From Myxococcales bacterium (GTDB taxonomy: Bacteria > Myxococcota > Myxococcia > Myxococcales > Myxococcaceae): DNA of 5,078 nt. Positions 1 to 5,078 of this stretch are shown here, piece by piece (the stretch's first letter is position 1; each line of letters opens with the position of its first letter). Under the pieces are notes generated by a model. It made no database searches, was not told where the DNA came from, and was given only the letters and a program-made list of their open reading frames with translations. The position numbers and the translations under genes were made by a program. The stretch is taken from NCBI GenBank assembly GCA_009885595.1, contig VFKJ01000474.1, forward strand, positions 1-5,078. Reading direction: 5' to 3'.

Positions 1-126
1 CCGGTCGCGTATTCGTTCTTCGATGACATCGCGATGGCGGTGCGCCGGCGCAAGGTCCGCGACGTCGGCACCGTGGTCGAGAACACCAGCACGCAGGACG
101 TCGGCGTGGCGGAGGTGAGCAAGTGA
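1..126 (+). CDS. C-terminal end of an RND-family efflux permease (5' part outside window)
   Basis: Only the last 41 residues and the TGA stop at 124-126 are visible. The fragment opens with PVAYSFFDDI and continues into a basic tail (AVRRRKVRD) ending in a polar stretch. A Pro-Val-x-Tyr-(S/T)-x-x-Asp-Asp sequence followed by arginines is typical of the end of the last transmembrane helix and cytoplasmic tail of RND inner-membrane permeases (AcrB/MexB or CzcA type), which use the proton gradient to drive efflux. The identification is strengthened by the next gene, a TolC-type outer-membrane factor that overlaps it by 4 nt: permease then outer-membrane factor is a standard order in tripartite pump operons. 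The fragment is too short to say whether the substrate is organic compounds (HAE1) or metals (HME). The call rests on a short motif plus context. Confidence 0.68.
   Translation, partial: PVAYSFFDDIAMAVRRRKVRDVGTVVENTSTQDVGVAEVSK
111..118 (+). promoter_or_regulatory. Ribosome binding site for the outer-membrane efflux gene
   Basis: GGAGGTGA lies inside the end of the permease gene. Its GGAGG core is 7 nt upstream of the GTG at 123. It is a near-perfect anti-16S match and decides the GTG start over the in-frame GTG at 132 and ATG at 135. The start also overlaps the upstream stop as GTGA. Confidence 0.85.
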
Positions 127-1361
127 AGCGCGTGATGCTGAGCGTGGCGCTGGTCTCGATGAGCGCGGCGGCGGAGAACGTGAAGACCTTCCTCGACGCG
201 GCCGAACAGGGCAGCGTCGATCTGCGCATCTCGGTGGAGCAGCGTAACCGCGCCGCGGCGGAGTACCGGCAGGCGTGGACCGCGTTGCTGCCGAGCCTCT
301 CGGTGTCGGCGGGGTGGACCAACAACCAGTACGTCTCGGACAACCCGGTCTTCGCGGCGATCCTCCCGAAAGATCAGTACGACGCGAACTTCCGCTTCGA
401 AGTTCCGCTCATCGATTCCACCCGATGGATGCGGATGTCTGCCGCGGGCACCGCGAACGAAGCGGCCGCGCTCCGCGAGCAGGTGATGCGTGACGCCATT
501 CGCCGCCAGGTCGTGGCTTCGTACTACGGCTACGCGGCATCCTTGGCGGTGCGGGAGTCCTCGAGGAGGTCGGCCAATGTCGCGCTCGAGCAGCTCAAGC
601 TGATGGAGATCCGCGCGAAGGTTGGCACGGTCACCGAACTCGACCTGCTCCGCGCCAAGGCAGAGGCGGGCCGCACCCGGCAGACGGTGGCCGATACCGA
701 TGCGCTGGTAGCGACTACCCGGCGCACCGTGCGCACCCTCACCGGCCTGCTCCCGCCCGAGACCCTCCCTCTCCCCGAGGACGACGTCACCCCGGTGGCG
801 CCGCTGGAGGACCTGGAGGGCCGGCTGGAGCAGCTGCCTGGAGTCCAGGCTGCCGATCTCGACCGCAAGGCCGCCGGCAAGCTCGCCACCGCCTCCAAGC
901 TGGCGCTGATCCCGATCGTCTCGGCCCAATTCACGGAGCGCGCCAGCAGCGCTAAGAACTTTGCCGGCCAGAACGTCGCCTACAACGCAGGCATCAACCT
1001 CGTGTGGAGACTCGACGCCCCCACCTTCATGGCCATGCAGGTGCAGGATGCCAACGAGCAGACCGCTTCGCTGGCCGGAGATCGCGCGCGGCTGCAGGCG
1101 AGGGATCAAATCAATTCCGATTGGCAGCGGCTTCAGGCGGCGCTCATCAAGATTGACGCGGCCGAGGCCCAGGTCGAAGCGGCCCGCCGGGCCGCCCAGG
1201 TCGCGAGGGACCGCTACGCCGCCGGCGTCGCCACCCAGGTCGACGTGATCACCGCCGAACGCGACGTCTTCGGCGCCGAGGTGAGCCAGATTCAGGCGCG
1301 CACCGAGCTGGCCACCGCGCGCGCGTCGCTGCGAATCAGCGCGGCGCTCCCGCTCGAATAG
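123..1361 (+). CDS. TolC-family outer-membrane efflux protein
   Basis: This 412-residue protein should form the trimeric outer-membrane channel of a tripartite efflux pump, receiving substrate from the RND permease encoded just upstream and an adaptor presumably further upstream. Residues 1-17 look like a short Sec signal peptide (KR, hydrophobic run, AAA before E18). Two OEP-type repeats follow, roughly 25-210 and 232-408, each mostly helical and heptad-like with a short beta segment (PSLSVSAGW near 58-65; NAGINLVWRLD near 288-298). The family's internal duplication is visible: KVGTVTELDLLRAKAE at 166-181 matches AAGVATQVDVITAERD at 366-381, the turn motif before each long coiled-coil helix. 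The mature size is a little below that of E. coli TolC. The GTG start is chosen from the strong ribosome binding site and the 4-nt overlap with the previous gene, which implies translational coupling. No Cys follows the signal region, so it is not an acylated OprM-type member. Substrate cannot be predicted. Confidence 0.92.
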   Translation: MKRVMLSVALVSMSAAAENVKTFLDAAEQGSVDLRISVEQRNRAAAEYRQAWTALLPSLSVSAGWTNNQYVSDNPVFAAILPKDQYDANFRFEVPLIDSTRWMRMSAAGTANEAAALREQVMRDAIRRQVVASYYGYAASLAVRESSRRSANVALEQLKLMEIRAKVGTVTELDLLRAKAEAGRTRQTVADTDALVATTRRTVRTLTGLLPPETLPLPEDDVTPVAPLEDLEGRLEQLPGVQAADLDRKAAGKLATASKLALIPIVSAQFTERASSAKNFAGQNVAYNAGINLVWRLDAPTFMAMQVQDANEQTASLAGDRARLQARDQINSDWQRLQAALIKIDAAEAQVEAARRAAQVARDRYAAGVATQVDVITAERDVFGAEVSQIQARTELATARASLRISAALPLE

Positions 1362-1363
1362 GC

Positions 1364-1383
1364 GCGACGTCAGACGACGTCGC
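1364..1383 (+). terminator. Hairpin directly after the efflux gene, possible terminator
   Basis: GCGACGTC (1364-1371) and GACGTCGC (1376-1383) form a perfect 8-bp stem with a 4-nt loop (AGAC), starting 3 nt after the TAG. The position suggests the 3' end of the pump operon. No T-tract follows (the next bases are ACAACGAATCC), so it is not a textbook intrinsic terminator. It may instead stabilise the mRNA 3' end or act with Rho. Confidence 0.4.
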
Positions 1384-1418
1384 ACAACGAATCCCCCTCT
1401 CGCACTCGCAACGCTTGC

Positions 1419-1438
1419 CGCGCTCGCGCAGGAGCGCG
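1419..1438. repeat. Inverted repeat, 7-bp stem
   Basis: CGCGCTC (1419-1425) and GAGCGCG (1432-1438) flank a 6-nt loop. In such GC-rich sequence a 7-bp stem can arise by chance. It is listed because it is the second of four inverted repeats in this gap. Confidence 0.4.
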
Positions 1439-1476
1439 CGCGGGGCGTCGCGCTGAGGTGAAGCAGCCACCCTTTA

Positions 1477-1507
1477 AGCCCGGTGCGGCGTCATGCGCGC
1501 CCGGGCT
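1477..1507. repeat. Inverted repeat, 7-bp stem with 17-nt loop
   Basis: AGCCCGG (1477-1483) pairs with CCGGGCT (1501-1507). It follows a short TTTAA stretch (1473-1477), one of the few AT-rich spots in the gap. It could be an operator-like or mRNA structure, or chance. Confidence 0.35.
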
Positions 1508-1586
1508 GAGGCGCAGCTTTCTCGCTGTGCGCGGTGACGCGTTCTCTCCCCGTCGAAACTGGCCTGCGCGATGCACATGGCCTGTC

Positions 1587-1613
1587 CCCGGCTGGCGAAA
1601 TCTCCCAGCCGGG
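1587..1613. repeat. 9-bp hairpin in the leader of the lipoprotein gene
   Basis: CCCGGCTGG (1587-1595) and CCAGCCGGG (1605-1613) form a perfect 9-bp GC-rich stem with a 9-nt loop (CGAAATCTC). It ends 60 nt before the TTG start, so it probably lies in the 5' leader if transcription starts upstream of it. No T-tract follows. Possible roles are leader stabilisation or a regulatory structure; none is demonstrated. Confidence 0.5.
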
Positions 1614-1661
1614 TCCGCCCCCGCGGGCTCTCCCAACTTCACCTCTCTTGCACCACCCACG

Positions 1662-1667
1662 AAGGGG
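1662..1667 (+). promoter_or_regulatory. Ribosome binding site supporting a TTG start
   Basis: AAGGGG (within GAAGGGG) is followed by a 6-nt spacer and TTG at 1674-1676. It is the only start in this frame that combines a Shine-Dalgarno match with an immediate signal peptide, so it fixes the otherwise weak TTG as the start. Confidence 0.7.
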
Positions 1668-1673
1668 CTTCCC

Positions 1674-1733
1674 TTGAATCTCTCCGTCCGCGTTCTCCTG
1701 CCGCTGTGCGCAGTGCTCTCCTTCGCTGCTTGC
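1674..1733 (+). other. Lipoprotein signal peptide and lipobox
   Basis: The encoded N-terminus is MNLSVRVLLPLCAVLSFAAC, with Cys20 at 1731-1733 as the predicted lipid-modified residue (signal peptidase II cleavage before it). Phe at -3 is less usual than Leu, but Ala-Ala-Cys is standard. Cys12 lies in the hydrophobic core and is not in a lipobox context. Confidence 0.85.
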
Positions 1734-4700
1734 GAGGAGACCAATGCGATCACCGATCACTCCAGCACCGTCATCCCGGAGGAGCCCGCCGCCGCGGCCC
1801 CCAGCTGCAGCGATCAGCTCCTCAACGGAGAGGAGACCGACGTCGACTGCGGCGGCTCGACCTGCGCGCCCTGCGCCCTCGGGCAGCTCTGCAGCCTCGA
1901 TCTCGACTGCGCCACCGCCCGCTGCCTGGCCGGGACCTGCACCCTGGCGGTGAGCTGCAGCAACGGAGTCAAGGATGGGACGGAATCCGACATCGACTGT
2001 GGTGGCACCTGCACGCCTTGCCCGGCGGCCGCCTCTTGTAGCGGCCCCAACGACTGCGCCTCGCGCGTGTGCACCAACGGCGTCTGCGTCGCGGCGAGCT
2101 GCACGGACGGCGTCAAGAACGGCACCGAGACCGACGTGGACTGTGGCGGCACCAGCTGCGGCGCCTGCCAGTCGGGCCAGCACTGCGTCGGGGGGGCTGA
2201 CTGCCTCTCCGAGGTGTGCGGCCGCGGCGTCTGCTTCGCCCCCAGCTGCAGCGACGGCGTGAAGAACGGCGACGAGAGCGGGACGGACTGTGGCGGCGCG
2301 ACCTGCGAGGGCTGTGGCACGGGTGGCAGCTGCACCAGCGGCGCTGACTGCGCCAGCGCGGTCTGCCTCGACGGCACTTGCCAGGCGGCGACCTGCACCG
2401 ACGGCGTGCACAACGCCAACGAGACCGGCGTCGACTGCGGCGGCGGCACCTGCGGGGCGTGCGCGGACGGGAGCGGCTGCGTGAACGCCAGCGACTGCGT
2501 CAGCGCCGTGTGCGTCGACCAGGTGTGCCTGCCTGCCGCCTGTGTCGACGGCGTGCGCAACGGCCAGGAGACGGGCGTCGACTGCGGCGGTCCCCAGTGC
2601 GCCAGCTGCGGCACCGGCGCGGGCTGCGCGACCGCCAGCGACTGCGCCTCGGGCGTTTGCGCGATCGACGTCTGCCAGGAGGCCAGCTGCACTGACGGCG
2701 TGAGAAACGGCTCCGAGACCTCGACGGACTGCGGCGGCACCACCTGCGTCGGGTGCGGCCAGGGCCTCTTTTGCGGCCTCAACACCGACTGCCTCTCCGG
2801 CAACTGCGAGGGCGGCCAGTGCGGCCCGGCGATCCTCACCTCGGTCCTGGTGACGCCGGGTTTCACCTCGGTGCCCGCAGGGCGCACCTACGGCTTCTCC
2901 GCCATCGCCACCTTCTCTGACGGCACCACGCAGGACATCACCGCCACGGCCACCTGGACGAGCTCTGACAGCGCGCTGGCGCGCATCTCGGCCACCGGCC
3001 TGCTCGAGGCGCTCACCGCCGGCAGCACCACCGTCGAGGCGGTGTACGCGGGTCGAAGCGGGGCCGCCACGGTGGCCATCACCAACGCCGCGCTCGATCG
3101 GCTCGAGGTGACGCCTGCCAACGTCTCGTTGCCCATCGGCATGCTGCAGGCCTACCGGGCGACGGGCACCTTCAGCGACGGCCTCACCGCCGACCTCACC
3201 TCGAGCGTCACCTGGTCGAGTTCGACCGCCTCGGTGGCGAGCGTCTCGGCGAGCGGAGTGGCCAGTGCGCTCAGCGCTGGCAGCACCAACATCACCGCCA
3301 CCCTCGCGGGCCTCAGCGGCTCGGCGCCGTTGAGCGTCAACACCATCTCCGTCACCTCCATCAGCGTGGCGCCGGCGCGGCTCACCCTGCCCCTCGGCGT
3401 GCGCACGGCTTACGTGGCCACTGCGATCCTCTCCGACGGCAACGCGCGGGACATCACCACCCTCGTCACCTGGTCGAGCAGCGCGCCCGCGGTCGCCTCG
3501 GTGCACCCGCTCTTCTCAGGGCTCGTCACCGCGCAGAGCGTGGGTGACACCACCATCACCGCCACCCTGGGCCCCATCACGGGCAGCGGCTCACTGACCG
3601 TCAACGACGCGACGCTCACGGGCATCCAGGTCTTCCCGGCCAACGAGACGGTCCCGCGCGGCTTCGAGCTGCGCTACGCGGCGGTGGGGCTCTACTCCGA
3701 CGGCAACGCGTACGATCTCACCCTCACCGCCAGCTGGAGCAGCAGCGACGCCTCGGTGGCCACGGTGCAGAACCTCTTCCCCAACCAGGGGCTGGTCCGC
3801 ACGTTGGGGCTGGGCACCACGCAGGTCCGCGCGACGCTGGACACCCTCACCGGCTTCACCGCGCTGACGGTGAATGACGCCACCCTCACCTCGCTCTCCA
3901 TCACGCCTGCGGCCGCGACGTTGCCCATCGCCGCGCCGCTGCAGTACGCCGCCACGGGCGTCTTCAGCGACGGCCTCGCCCGGGACGTGACCGGACTCGT
4001 GCAGTGGCAAAGCAGCAACGTCACGGTCGCCACCATCAACAACTTCCCCGGCAGCCACGGCTTGCTGCTGTCGGTGGGAGCAGGCACCGCCACCATCACC
4101 GCCACGCTGGGGGGCCTCGCGAGCGCCGCCCAGCTGCGCGTCACCAGCGCGAGCTTCGAGAGCCTCACCCTCTCGCCGCCCACCGCGCGCATCGGCCTGC
4201 AGGGGGTGGTGTCCTTCGTGGCCACCGCCATCTACACCGACGGCACGGCGCTCGACGTCACCGAGCTCTCCGGGTGGACCTCGAGCAACGCTGCGGTCGC
4301 GGCGGTGCGCAACGACACCGGCTTCCGCGGCGTCACCGTCGGCCTCCACTCAGGCGCCGCTACCATCACCGCCAGCTTCAACGGCCACGCGGGCGCCGCG
4401 GCCCTCTCGGTGAGTAACGCCAACCTGCAGGACCTCTTCATCTCGCCCGCGGTGGTGCGCACCGGCATCGGCATCGACGTGCAGTTCAGCGTGTCGGGCA
4501 TCTGGAACGACGGCACCACCGCTGACCTCACCCGCGTCGCCACCTGGAGCTCGTCGGCCAACGCGGTGGCGGTGATCAGCAACGCCATCGGCAGCCAGGG
4601 CCTCGCCACCACGCTCTCGGCCGGCGTCGCCACCATCGGCGCGGTTTGGGCCGGCAGCACCGACCAGACCACGCTGACCGTCACCAACGCGACGCTCAGC

Positions 4701-5078
4701 TCGCTCGCGGTCACGCCCGCGGTCAACACGACCGGCATCGGCGTGCAGGTGCCCTACCGCGCGATCGCCACCTTCAGCGACGGCACCACCTTCGACGTCA
4801 CCCCGGTGGCGGCCTGGTCGTCGTCGAACAGCGCGGTCGCCTCGGTGAGCGGTGCCCGGGGGACGGTCGGCGTCGCGACCGCGCTCAGCGGAGGGACCAC
4901 CACCATCACGGCCCAGCTGCGGCTGGTGAGCGGCAGCGCGCTCCTCACCGTCAGCAGCGCGGCGCTGACGGGCCTGCTGGTGACCCCCGCCGCGGGCATC
5001 ATCCCGGTGGGGTACTGGCTGCGGTACACGGCGCTGGCCCAGTATGCCGACGGGCTCAGCATCGACGTGACGGAGCAG
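1674..5078 (+). CDS. Large lipoprotein: seven Cys-rich modules plus nine or more BIG2 Ig-like domains (3' end outside window)
   Basis: The frame is open for 1135 codons to the right edge with no stop, so the C-terminus and true length are unknown. The start is TTG, backed by AAGGGG 6 nt upstream and by the signal peptide that follows at once. Residues 1-19 form a lipoprotein signal (one Arg, hydrophobic core) ending in lipobox FAAC with the lipidated Cys at 20. Glu at +2 and +3 does not suggest inner-membrane retention by the E. coli rule. Residues 21-44 are a Glu/Ala/Pro linker. Residues 45-383 are seven tandem modules with eight Cys each (core NGxE...DCGG). From 388 come tandem BIG2-type Ig-like domains: eight complete, the ninth cut by the window. 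Each complete one has an FSDG-x3-D-(V/I/L)-T motif and a Trp 7 residues after the second Asp, followed by a Ser-rich strand. BIG2 repeats build stalks of surface adhesins (invasin/intimin-like), so an outer-membrane-anchored stalk is inferred. No catalytic domain is visible. Ligand and function are unknown. It is probably transcribed separately from the efflux operon. Confidence 0.9.
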   Translation, partial: MNLSVRVLLPLCAVLSFAACEETNAITDHSSTVIPEEPAAAAPSCSDQLLNGEETDVDCGGSTCAPCALGQLCSLDLDCATARCLAGTCTLAVSCSNGVKDGTESDIDCGGTCTPCPAAASCSGPNDCASRVCTNGVCVAASCTDGVKNGTETDVDCGGTSCGACQSGQHCVGGADCLSEVCGRGVCFAPSCSDGVKNGDESGTDCGGATCEGCGTGGSCTSGADCASAVCLDGTCQAATCTDGVHNANETGVDCGGGTCGACADGSGCVNASDCVSAVCVDQVCLPAACVDGVRNGQETGVDCGGPQCASCGTGAGCATASDCASGVCAIDVCQEASCTDGVRNGSETSTDCGGTTCVGCGQGLFCGLNTDCLSGNCEGGQCGPAILTSVLVTPGFTSVPAGRTYGFSAIATFSDGTTQDITATATWTSSDSALARISATGLLEALTAGSTTVEAVYAGRSGAATVAITNAALDRLEVTPANVSLPIGMLQAYRATGTFSDGLTADLTSSVTWSSSTASVASVSASGVASALSAGSTNITATLAGLSGSAPLSVNTISVTSISVAPARLTLPLGVRTAYVATAILSDGNARDITTLVTWSSSAPAVASVHPLFSGLVTAQSVGDTTITATLGPITGSGSLTVNDATLTGIQVFPANETVPRGFELRYAAVGLYSDGNAYDLTLTASWSSSDASVATVQNLFPNQGLVRTLGLGTTQVRATLDTLTGFTALTVNDATLTSLSITPAAATLPIAAPLQYAATGVFSDGLARDVTGLVQWQSSNVTVATINNFPGSHGLLLSVGAGTATITATLGGLASAAQLRVTSASFESLTLSPPTARIGLQGVVSFVATAIYTDGTALDVTELSGWTSSNAAVAAVRNDTGFRGVTVGLHSGAATITASFNGHAGAAALSVSNANLQDLFISPAVVRTGIGIDVQFSVSGIWNDGTTADLTRVATWSSSANAVAVISNAIGSQGLATTLSAGVATIGAVWAGSTDQTTLTVTNATLSSLAVTPAVNTTGIGVQVPYRAIATFSDGTTFDVTPVAAWSSSNSAVASVSGARGTVGVATALSGGTTTITAQLRLVSGSALLTVSSAALTGLLVTPAAGIIPVGYWLRYTALAQYADGLSIDVTEQ
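1806..2822 (+). repeat. Seven tandem 8-Cys modules (about 49 codons each)
   Basis: The modules begin at Cys45, 95, 143, 192, 241, 290 and 339 (nt 1806, 1956, 2100, 2247, 2394, 2541, 2688), and the last Cys is residue 383. The spacing is C-x13-C-x4-C-x2-C-x5-C-x5-C-x4-C-x4-C, usually with four residues to the next module. Deviations are small: module 1 has one extra residue before module 2, and module 2 has x3 instead of x4 after DCGG. All seven keep all eight cysteines, so four disulfides per module are plausible in an oxidising compartment. Other conserved positions are DGV(K/R/H)NG near the start (altered to DQLLNG in module 1 and HNA in module 5), (E)-(T/S)-x-x-DCGG, and Asp before the sixth Cys. 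I recognise this as a recurrent myxobacterial secreted-protein module; its fold and role are not known to me. It differs from the CGDG...CDDGN Myxococcus Cys-rich repeat. Confidence 0.92.
2835..5078 (+). repeat. Tandem BIG2-type Ig-like domains (eight complete, one partial)
   Basis: Equivalent first-strand positions are residues 388, 474, 560, 648, 738, 828, 918, 1008 and 1098 (nt 2835, 3093, 3351, 3615, 3885, 4155, 4425, 4695, 4965). The spacing is 86, 86, 88 and then 90 residues five times. Conserved marks are (V/I)xP after the first strand, a (S/T/N/A)-D-G-x3-D-(V/I/L)-T loop in all nine (Asp pairs 416/421, 502/507, 588/593, 676/681, 766/771, 856/861, 946/951, 1036/1041, 1126/1131), Trp at 428, 514, 600, 688, 778, 868, 958 and 1048, and a late (T/A)-T-(I/V)-T-A strand in most copies. 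The ninth copy stops just after its second Asp at the window edge. BIG2 domains are beta-sandwich spacers or adhesive units in bacterial surface proteins. Confidence 0.93.

Larger units (their letters stand above)
1362..1673. other. 312-bp intergenic region between efflux operon and lipoprotein gene
   Basis: I see no convincing gene here on either strand. The frame of both flanking genes happens to stay open through the whole gap, with one in-frame GTG at 1458. That GTG lacks a Shine-Dalgarno sequence, and using it would bury the lipoprotein signal peptide 72 residues inside the protein. The gap holds four inverted repeats (1364-1383, 1419-1438, 1477-1507, 1587-1613) and, at its right end, the ribosome binding site of the lipoprotein gene. 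I looked for sigma70-like and sigma54-like (GG-N10-GC) promoter elements and found none I would defend. A promoter for the lipoprotein gene is expected in this stretch. Confidence 0.7.

Noticed and set aside
1458..1673. Upstream in-frame GTG (1458) as the lipoprotein start
   Set aside because: It has no Shine-Dalgarno sequence at a useful distance, the intervening 72 residues look non-coding, and the lipoprotein signal would no longer be N-terminal.
1641..1673. TTGCAC-like -35 or sigma54 -12 element near 1648
   Set aside because: A -10 box at normal spacing would fall on the start codon, and no GG is present at the -24 position for sigma54.
1370..1753. 127-codon minus-strand frame across the intergenic gap
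   Set aside because: It is low-complexity and Arg/Ala/Gly-rich, with no recognisable domain. It covers the hairpins and the start of the lipoprotein gene, and I saw no supporting ribosome binding site.
1571..2041. 156-codon plus-strand frame starting at ATG 1571
   Set aside because: It is out of frame with the lipoprotein and its product is Arg/Pro/Leu-rich without a domain. The overlapping frame has a signal peptide, lipobox and repeats.
1814..2887. 357-codon minus-strand frame with a repeating PPQS...P.LTPS pattern
   Set aside because: The roughly 49-residue repeat is the reverse complement of the Cys-module repeat read in another phase. It has no signal, domain or ribosome binding site of its own. 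Spurious proteins of this kind are expected opposite this module.
1491..3506. 671-codon open frame on the minus strand across the lipoprotein gene
   Set aside because: It lies opposite the plus-strand gene with its clear lipobox, Cys modules and BIG2 domains. Its translation is a Gly/Ala/Arg-rich low-complexity sequence whose periodicity simply mirrors the plus-strand repeats. GC-rich codon bias removes the antisense stops.
3152..5062. Run of minus-strand frames of 77-179 codons opposite the BIG2 domains
   Set aside because: They recur with the BIG2 period in one antisense phase and are interrupted by stops at a repeating interval, so they are reflections of the repeat rather than a string of genes.
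1806..5078. CRISPR array or DNA-level satellite
   Set aside because: The repeats are periodic in multiples of codons and conserved as protein motifs, with scattered differences throughout. There are no short identical repeats separated by unique spacers.

Overview
This is a GC-rich window with strong G/C preference at third codon positions. It most resembles a myxobacterium (Myxococcota). That assignment is an inference from base composition, from a tandem Cys-rich module with an NGxE...DCGG core that I associate mainly with myxobacterial secreted proteins, and from a large bacterial Ig-like surface protein. No marker gene here fixes the genus.

Layout, all genes on the + strand. (1) Positions 1-126 are the last 41 codons of a gene whose cytoplasmic tail looks like the C-terminus of an RND-family efflux permease. 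(2) Positions 123-1361 encode a complete TolC-type outer-membrane efflux protein. It overlaps the permease gene by 4 nt (GTGA) and has a strong ribosome binding site, so the two should be translationally coupled parts of one tripartite pump operon. The periplasmic adaptor would be expected upstream, outside the window. (3) Positions 1362-1673 are a 312-bp non-coding gap with four inverted repeats. The first starts 3 nt after the efflux gene stop and probably marks the end of the operon. (4) From 1674 to the right edge runs one uninterrupted reading frame of 1135 codons, starting at TTG and with no stop before the window ends. It encodes a very large lipoprotein: signal peptide with lipobox (Cys20), short linker, seven Cys-rich modules of 48-50 residues with eight cysteines each (residues 45-383), then at least eight full and one partial BIG2-type Ig-like domains (residue 388 onward).

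The pump genes export small molecules, or less likely metals, across both membranes. The lipoprotein looks like a separate transcription unit for a long, probably surface-displayed rod: a disulfide-rich base near the lipid anchor followed by a long Ig-like stalk. Its function and C-terminal domain cannot be read here. The Ig-like part, about 750 residues, contains no cysteine and no lysine. Long open frames on the opposite strand across this gene are mirror images of the repeats and were not accepted as genes.
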